Assembly: GCA_963573305.1 (NCBI GenBank)
Contig: OY754336.1
Location: 806,001 to 870,000, forward strand
DNA from: Pyrrhosoma nymphula
Lineage: Eukaryota; Arthropoda; Insecta; Odonata; Coenagrionidae
DNA length: 64,000 nucleotides
Direction: 5' to 3'
The position numbers were made by a program, and so were the translations under genes. Below the pieces are notes generated by a model that made no database searches, was not told where the DNA came from, and saw only the letters and a program-made list of their open reading frames with translations. Within the stretch, counting starts at the first letter, position 1, and each line of letters starts with the position of its first letter. Of this stretch, positions 58,190 to 64,000 are shown piece by piece.

Positions 58190-59040
58190 AATAGCAGAGG
58201 GACCCAGCTTCGGATGGGAAACTGCAAATTAATTGCACCGGTTATGCATAAAGGAATGTTGAGCATGTTACATTTCCTCAGCTAAAAAAAGTTTATACGT
58301 GACATGAAATTAGAGGATTATTTTCGAGAATAGTTTAAATAGCATATTCTATTGACATTTTGCAAGCAGAAATATAACAAATGGTACCAAAAAACATCTA
58401 AAAATCTGTAAAGCGCACATGGAGAGGTTGGGGTACAAAATACCCAAACTGAAATCAAACTTAAATTCGGTAATATTAATAATTTTATTTACTGTAAGCA
58501 ATAAATGGACCGGCCTAATTTTTAAGCAAAAATGAAATGTAAAACATAATCGAATGCAATATTTAAATCCTCCGTTCTTTCAGCCACCAGATACTGAATA
58601 TTTCAGTCTTATTTCAGCAGTGTAAGTAATTTAAAAAAGCAAAAAAAAAACAACCTCTGCACTGATTTCAATGCTTTTCTTATGGGAGTACAATCTAGGG
58701 GCCCGTTCTGGGAAACTTGGGGCTGAGGAAATTTTAATATAGGCTACGTTCGCCCAAGTGCCACTCATTTACCCACAAGCAAATTTACAAAGTAATCGGT
58801 ACAGCCATTTTCGAGTAATTGAGTAACAGAAACATAGAGAAACCCCCTTATTTTTATATAGGTTGTAGATTACTAAGTGGTGTTGCCCACTGAATTTCAA
58901 CAGGAGGAAAAAAATAAAATTGAATTCAAAGATCCCTTTCAATGTGACGTTTAAAATTCAATTACAATGCAGGAGTCATTTATCACTCATAGACTGGTTG
59001 TGGTGAAAAACACCGCCAGTAAAATCTCAGTAATTCTCTT
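58190..59040 (-). mobile_element. Helitron-like element E, copy 2
   Basis: On the minus strand it ends GGGTCCCTCTGCTAT at 58190; the 5' side has CCTATATAAAAATAAG near 58862 and TACTCGAAAATGGCTGTACC, a Helitron-style 5' block. The piece 58866-59040 also matches copy 1. Same orientation as copy 1 and copy B. Confidence 0.55.
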
Positions 59041-60724
59041 CATCACTTAACCTCTGGCATTAAGGCATTAGGTATTAGTTCTAATTTAAATACGCCTCTT
59101 GCCAAGTAAATTAAGTTGCTGCATTGGTGAAAAAACAAAATGCTTTTGACCAAAAATCGTAACCCTCAGGCAATAATGGAACATAAAGGGAAAGCGAATT
59201 TGCATTTGATTTCTATCATGTGGTGTCCGTTGTTTTCCTTCTCCAGTTTCATCACTCGACCTTTCTTCACCTCTTCGTCTTAAATCTTCGTCTCAAAGTT
59301 AAAAATTAAGATTCATTCAAGTATTCTACCAGCTGATTGGTAGGTTCTTGGACAGTCCCCATTCTAAAGAAGATATATTTCCTGGTAATAACCATTGCCG
59401 CCCAAATAGCTATTTGATTTTAACAAAGGATATTGCAATTATGTACACTTTCTACCCGCAGGATAATTGGATATGGGAAAATAAGGAGTTACACAACATC
59501 ACCAGGCATAAGAAATTGGGCTAAGCTTACGTAAACAGACCCAGAAGAATACTGACGTGTGGATTTAATCCTCGAATGATAATTACGTATTAACTGCAAA
59601 TTGCTTTCCCTGCAGAGTACTCGAAGAGACAGCGCAGCCACCAAATGTTTGCCCAGCTGGCAAGAGAAAACACAAATTCTGTAGGCAGTGTCATCAAATG
59701 TTTCCGTATCGAGGTTACGATACTCGACCATTCTTATTAATTCTATCGTGGAGTGCGTGAGAATTCACGCAGTTCAGGGTACTATACCCTATAATGCTGT
59801 CCACATTGCACCCAAAAAGGGATCACAATTTCAATCACAAATCTCCGCTACTCTCAAGATTCGAACCCAGTCCCCAGAGTAAAAAAGTGCTCCAACCACC
59901 AAACTAATCCAATCCCTACTTGAAACGTCATTTAAAATATATTTAACCCATTTAGTCACGCGTGCTAATGAATAAGCCAAGTACTGGGGCCGTGAAAATG
60001 AATTTTGCCACATGGCACTCGTAAATGTGCGCACGCGAATTTTATACGCGGTGACTGCGGAGAAGCGTTTAAGATGGTGCAAAAAAAAGGCGAAGTAATC
60101 TGAGGAAAAATCTGAGGCGGGCTTGGATGGAAGTTTGTATAAGGGGAGGAAGAGTGTGGTGAATTGGTTAAGGCAGCTTCACATGGAACTTCCTTGGAGT
60201 GTTGCGGCCAGCGCACAACAATGGGATCTGCCGCAAAATTTAACCAGGCCTTTGCGATTTTATCTGCTCCAGGAGAAGCCAATCAGGTGCCCCAATTCAT
60301 GTCTTGCTATCTGGGATTTCCAGAGTGTGGATGGCGTATGTTTAGCACAGATTAACCATAGGTCGAGAAAAGCGCTTCAACCGACACATTAAAATTCTAA
60401 AACATCAACAATACCAGGAATATGGCTGCTAGTATTTACACTAACAGGGAAAAAGCTCAGCTTGCTCAAATCGCAAGAGCAATTAGTCAGGGTGACAAGA
60501 AGGATATTATTTTAACCCCGCACTGTACCTAATGAGATGATGGAAGGTGTAAAAATAACCGCCTCGAAGTGAGACAGATATGATCCACCGAACTGATTGG
60601 TACAAAAATCACTTCTTTCCACGCACCATCAGACTACAACGAAAACATACTAGGGCAATCCTTTAAGAAGCTATTTACTTTCGCCCTTCTCTTTCAATTC
60701 CTTTCACCTCCCTTCATTAAGACT
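59041..60724. other. Region without recognised gene
   Basis: AT-rich sequence except for a SINE-like piece (59848-59920). Small open frames have no recognisable similarity. Confidence 0.5.
59848..59920 (-). repeat. tRNA-derived SINE-like head
   Basis: On the minus strand, TTAGTTTGGTGGTTGGAGC (A-box region) is followed by a perfect B box in TGGGTTCGAATC. The anticodon arm is poor. The SINE body probably extends to about 59740. Confidence 0.5.
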
Positions 60725-60962
60725 GGGGCGCAATCACTGTTCTCCATAACGCGTACGCTCGCGGTAACGCTATTTTTCAATTATGCTCTTGACAGCGAAA
60801 GTGTGATCGTCAAGCTTCAAATTTTGCCAGGTGCGTTACATCACTAAATTCAATTGAAGGAGTGCGTTCTTAGAACAGCAACTGGGAGCATTTCCCTTCT
60901 AGAGCGGTTTGCGTTTTGGATGACGATAACGAAAGCGCGCAAGAAGGAACAGTGATCCCACC
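60725..60962. mobile_element. MITE family R, copy 2
   Basis: Homologue of 6575-6840. Its ends are GCAATCACTGTTC and GAACAGTGATCCCAC: both ends differ from copy 1 in the same way, so the inverted repeat is kept. No flanking duplication was found. Confidence 0.6.
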
Positions 60963-61108
60963 TCTGCCACCTATGTGATAACCCAGATGTCCAAAAACAC
61001 CCCGTGCCACACGCGCCTGTTCAAACGTAATATGTAGGTTTAGATGATTGACATCTGTCGAGTACAGACGTGTTTAGAAGTTTGCGCCAAAGTGCTCCTC
61101 TCCCAGCT

Positions 61109-61595
61109 CAGGGGCATTATTTTGTAATCTCACTTTTAAGTGAGAATACGTTATAAAATGAGGAAAATTACGTAATTTTTCGTAGTTCAACTCCGCCACC
61201 CAGGCGGCGTGGCCATCTTCGGCTCTCACGTGGTGAACTGCCGGTCTATTTATTTGATTCATCCGCTCTTTCGACTCTTGATCCGCTTCATTTGGCTCCG
61301 CATTTCATTAGTTCCATCTCACATGTCGTCAGGAACGTGAAATGGAGCCACCTTCGCACCTTGGCCGATCGTGAGCCGATCATTAAGAGAGCGAAACGGA
61401 TATCCCACCTTCCCACAAAGAGTCATTAAATAAGTGAGATTACAAAATAACCCCCCAGGGGTCTAACCACTTGAGAGCCAAAGATAGTCACGCCGCGCCG
61501 CCTGGATGGCGGAGTTGAACTACGAAAAATGACGTAATTTTCCACATTTTATGACGTGTTCTCACTTAAGTGAGATTACAAAACAACCCCCCCAG
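61109..61595. mobile_element. Foldback MITE with palindromic terminal repeats
   Basis: Inverted arms of about 125 bp (61109-61235 and 61465-61595) with CTCACTTAAGTGAG-type self-palindromes inside each arm, then TTTTTCGTAGTTCAACTCCG and CCAGGCGGCG. An extra copy of the AAGTGAGATTACAAAATAAC end occurs inside at about 61433. No coding sequence. No flanking duplication was found. Confidence 0.75.
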
Positions 61596-64000
61596 GATGA
61601 GAAGAGTCGTTAGACGCAGTTCGCCCTTTTGTGCGGAACCCAACACAGAGCAAGAAGCCGCGAAGGGGAAGGAAACAGTAGGCAGAGCGCAAGAGAAGAA
61701 AAATAACGCCTCGCGTGATTCCGGCTAGAGGGAGGGAACTAAGAGGGATCTTGGGATTACGGGGACGTGAGATGAAAATCCAGCTGGGGCAGGTACGGCA
61801 GGAAGGGGGGAAGACCGGCATAAGGGATGGTATATTGATATTTTTACATGGGCGCCCGGCAGGAGGCGAGAAAGATCGGGAGGGAGAAGCCGAACCCGTC
61901 GTGCTACAGCGGCTTATCGCCAGGCAGCAGTCATGCAGACGCCGATATAAACAACCCCCGCTCCCGCGAATCCCGCCTTCTTAACGCCGTTCGATTTTTT
62001 TCTTCGCACCCGAAAGGAGGAGAGTGTGGGTGAAAAAGGGGGGGGGGTAGAGTCACCCCCCCCTCCTTTCTTGTGCCATCAAATGCCATTACCATGAGGG
62101 GAATGGTGGCACCGACCGAGATTTCTGCTCGGTGTCGAAGAGCGATTCCTATCTGAACGACGTTCGATAACACTTCCGGAATACCGACGGGAAATCTCGC
62201 AGAGACGGGAAACTTGTCGAAGGATAACGGCGTAACGATTAAAAGGGTAAGAGCGTCGTCATAAAGGGCGGAGACATGTTGAAGGAGATGCGGCCAATAT
62301 CGTGGCCTCATTTGAAGAACGTCTGAATTCAAACGCGACGTGAAGAGTGACATGTTGTCACCAAATCCAAGCAGTCCGTTTTACTGACTGAACAATTACG
62401 TAATGAAGTCTGAGAATACATTAAAAGGAACATACGAATTGGGTTGAATTGGCTGGTGCCTGCATTCTTACACTTTAGCAATCGCGTTCGAACTCGCTTT
62501 AAGAATGCAAGCAGGTATTAGTATACTCGCTAAAGTTATGCAAATACAAAGTATATTTGTGTACGCCTCTTAAGTGCTACTAACATGAGCGGACGACCAA
62601 ATTTTCTTCTTGGGTGTTTCAAACTATATGATGCACCCTTTGTGCAAATAGGAGTTAAATAGGTATGCGGGGAAAGTGTATACGAATTGGTGAATATTGG
62701 TCGTTTTTTAAATAAGACACTAAATCACACCGGAAATTTCAATTCTATAATCCCGTTCTATCAATATCAACTTTACAAGCATTCAAGCCTGTACAAAATC
62801 ACCATTGCGAATGTTTACTTCGCCATGCTACCATTAACTACTGATGTCATGCAGACGCCAAGGTAAAATAAGGACCCTCAAGTGCTCCCGCACAAATCCA
62901 TCTTAAGTAGTATAAGTTTAATTTTCTAAAAGGAGGGGAAATTCCGTGGATTTAAGTAATTTCAATAGCAATAAAAATTGAAAGTGAGCCACGAAGATAT
63001 GATACATTTACTAAGCTACAACGAGTTTTAAGTTATTTTAAATGATCTAATTACAAGAGTAGACCCGCGCACTTAAACGATAGTGCATAAACGTGCAATT
63101 CGTATGGTACCCTCGCACTTTAAGGCGGCCTCCCCTTCAAACGACCACTGTTTTAAAGTAACCGTCTCACTCAACCTCTTGGAGACCCACACATTTCAAC
63201 GGCACTAAGACGGCAGGTAATACCTCATCTCAGCCATCAGTCATGCCAGGGTGGTCGATAACCTGGCCATTTTACTCGGAAAATTTCTCTTTGGACGGGT
63301 GCCTGGATTCAAGTTGCCGGAACTCGCTTGCGCCATCCAAAATGTGTTCCAGGACGAAGGCGTCAATATCAAAAGGCTCCTTGTGCCTGGTGCGCTCATC
63401 TCTATTAGATAAATAACAGTGAAATCATTTTATAACTATGATACCTGAGAATCTCACAGTGAAACGTACGATTCTAACATTCATTATAATGTAGTTAGCG
63501 ACAAATAACATGGAAAACTATTTAAGGAATAACTTGAAGCGGATAATGTTTTAATTATTACACAACGCAAAGCATGACAAAATCAGAATGAAGCCATCAT
63601 ACTGAGTAATTGCGAGAACAATTACTTATTTTACCAGGGTCAAAGAAGAACATGAAGCAGAATAGAACTGGAAAGATTATGCGCATGAGTTTCTCGGAGG
63701 TCATAAATTTAATTGCCTGAGAATAGCTACGCAAAACCAAGTTAACACTTACTTTACACGGATGTTTAAAATATAAACTAATATAATTATTTTCTACTGG
63801 TTTTAATAAGTTAATTACATATTATCTCATCAGATAAAATTGTGAATAGAATAGGAATGTCATAACTGGGTGAGGTTAAAACGGATATAAATATGAATGA
63901 GTACTATCTCATGGTTTCAGGAGAAAGGTTTCCTCATTCAAGGTTTTGAATAAAGCATTATTATATGACTAAGATTATTACACCACTGACAACATAAAGA
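61596..64000. other. Region without recognised gene
   Basis: 61600-62350 is GC-rich and partly purine-rich on the + strand, with opposed G and C runs at 62039-62075. The rest is AT-rich. No gene recognised. Confidence 0.5.

Noticed and set aside
60583..60667. Short peptide DWYKNHFFPRTIRL resembling a LINE C-terminus
   Set aside because: Fewer than 25 residues and surrounded by stops, with no further LINE sequence on either side; possible but too weak to annotate.

Overview
The window looks like intergenic or intronic DNA from a large, repeat-rich arthropod genome, most likely an insect. The evidence is AT-rich DNA with no bacterial gene organisation, a Ty3/gypsy retrotransposon primed by tRNA-Leu, decayed non-LTR retrotransposons, Helitrons, hAT and Tc1/mariner remnants, tRNA-derived SINE heads, and Penelope-like insertions. 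The species cannot be named from this sequence. I found no convincing host protein-coding gene; almost every recognisable coding stretch belongs to a transposable element.

Layout. 1-3148: old repeats, a GC-rich block and a SINE-like fragment. 3149-5130: Helitron-type element A with a broken Rep domain. 6575-12572: a MITE, then two inverted arms of about 1.05 kb (7024-8082 and 11527-12572) around a Tc1/mariner remnant and a hAT transposase remnant. 12.6-32.5 kb: mostly unrecognised DNA with a 174-bp hAT-like MITE flanked by an exact 8-bp duplication (15516-15689), two foldback insertions (18153-18399, 20204-20739), a 1.4-kb terminal-inverted-repeat element (21686-23088), a short CAGTG-type MITE (27128-27297) and a LINE tail. 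32538-35090: two head-to-tail Helitrons, one with a broken PIF1-type helicase. 36-38 kb: a LINE tail and a second CAGTG-type MITE. 39112-44098: a 4987-bp Ty3/gypsy element with identical 253-bp LTRs and a 4-bp target duplication, nested inside an older small insertion. 47-54 kb: three more foldback/Penelope-like insertions, one interrupting a LINE. 55170-58862: a run of minus-strand Helitron-like pieces and a tRNA-headed SINE. 59-62 kb: a SINE, two MITEs and a GC-rich block.

The most interesting signal is a set of six small insertions (18.2, 20.2, 39.1/44.1, 47.2, 50.4 and 54.0 kb). Five of them share inverted or tandem units that end in a conserved ~41-45-bp tail. Target duplications are 11-14 bp. 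The units carry sequence fitting a hammerhead-ribozyme plan: CUGANGA, a small hairpin, GAAA, a tiny hairpin, then GUC, with stem I pairing in several copies. This suggests non-autonomous Penelope-like retroelements (or animal retrozymes) with self-cleaving RNA.

The gypsy element is also notable. Its LTRs are identical, yet the integrase catalytic core is deleted and the pol frame is shifted. No polypurine tract precedes the 3' LTR, and the 3' untranslated part holds a 51-bp repeat array in which each unit can form a hairpin, with compensatory changes in diverged units.
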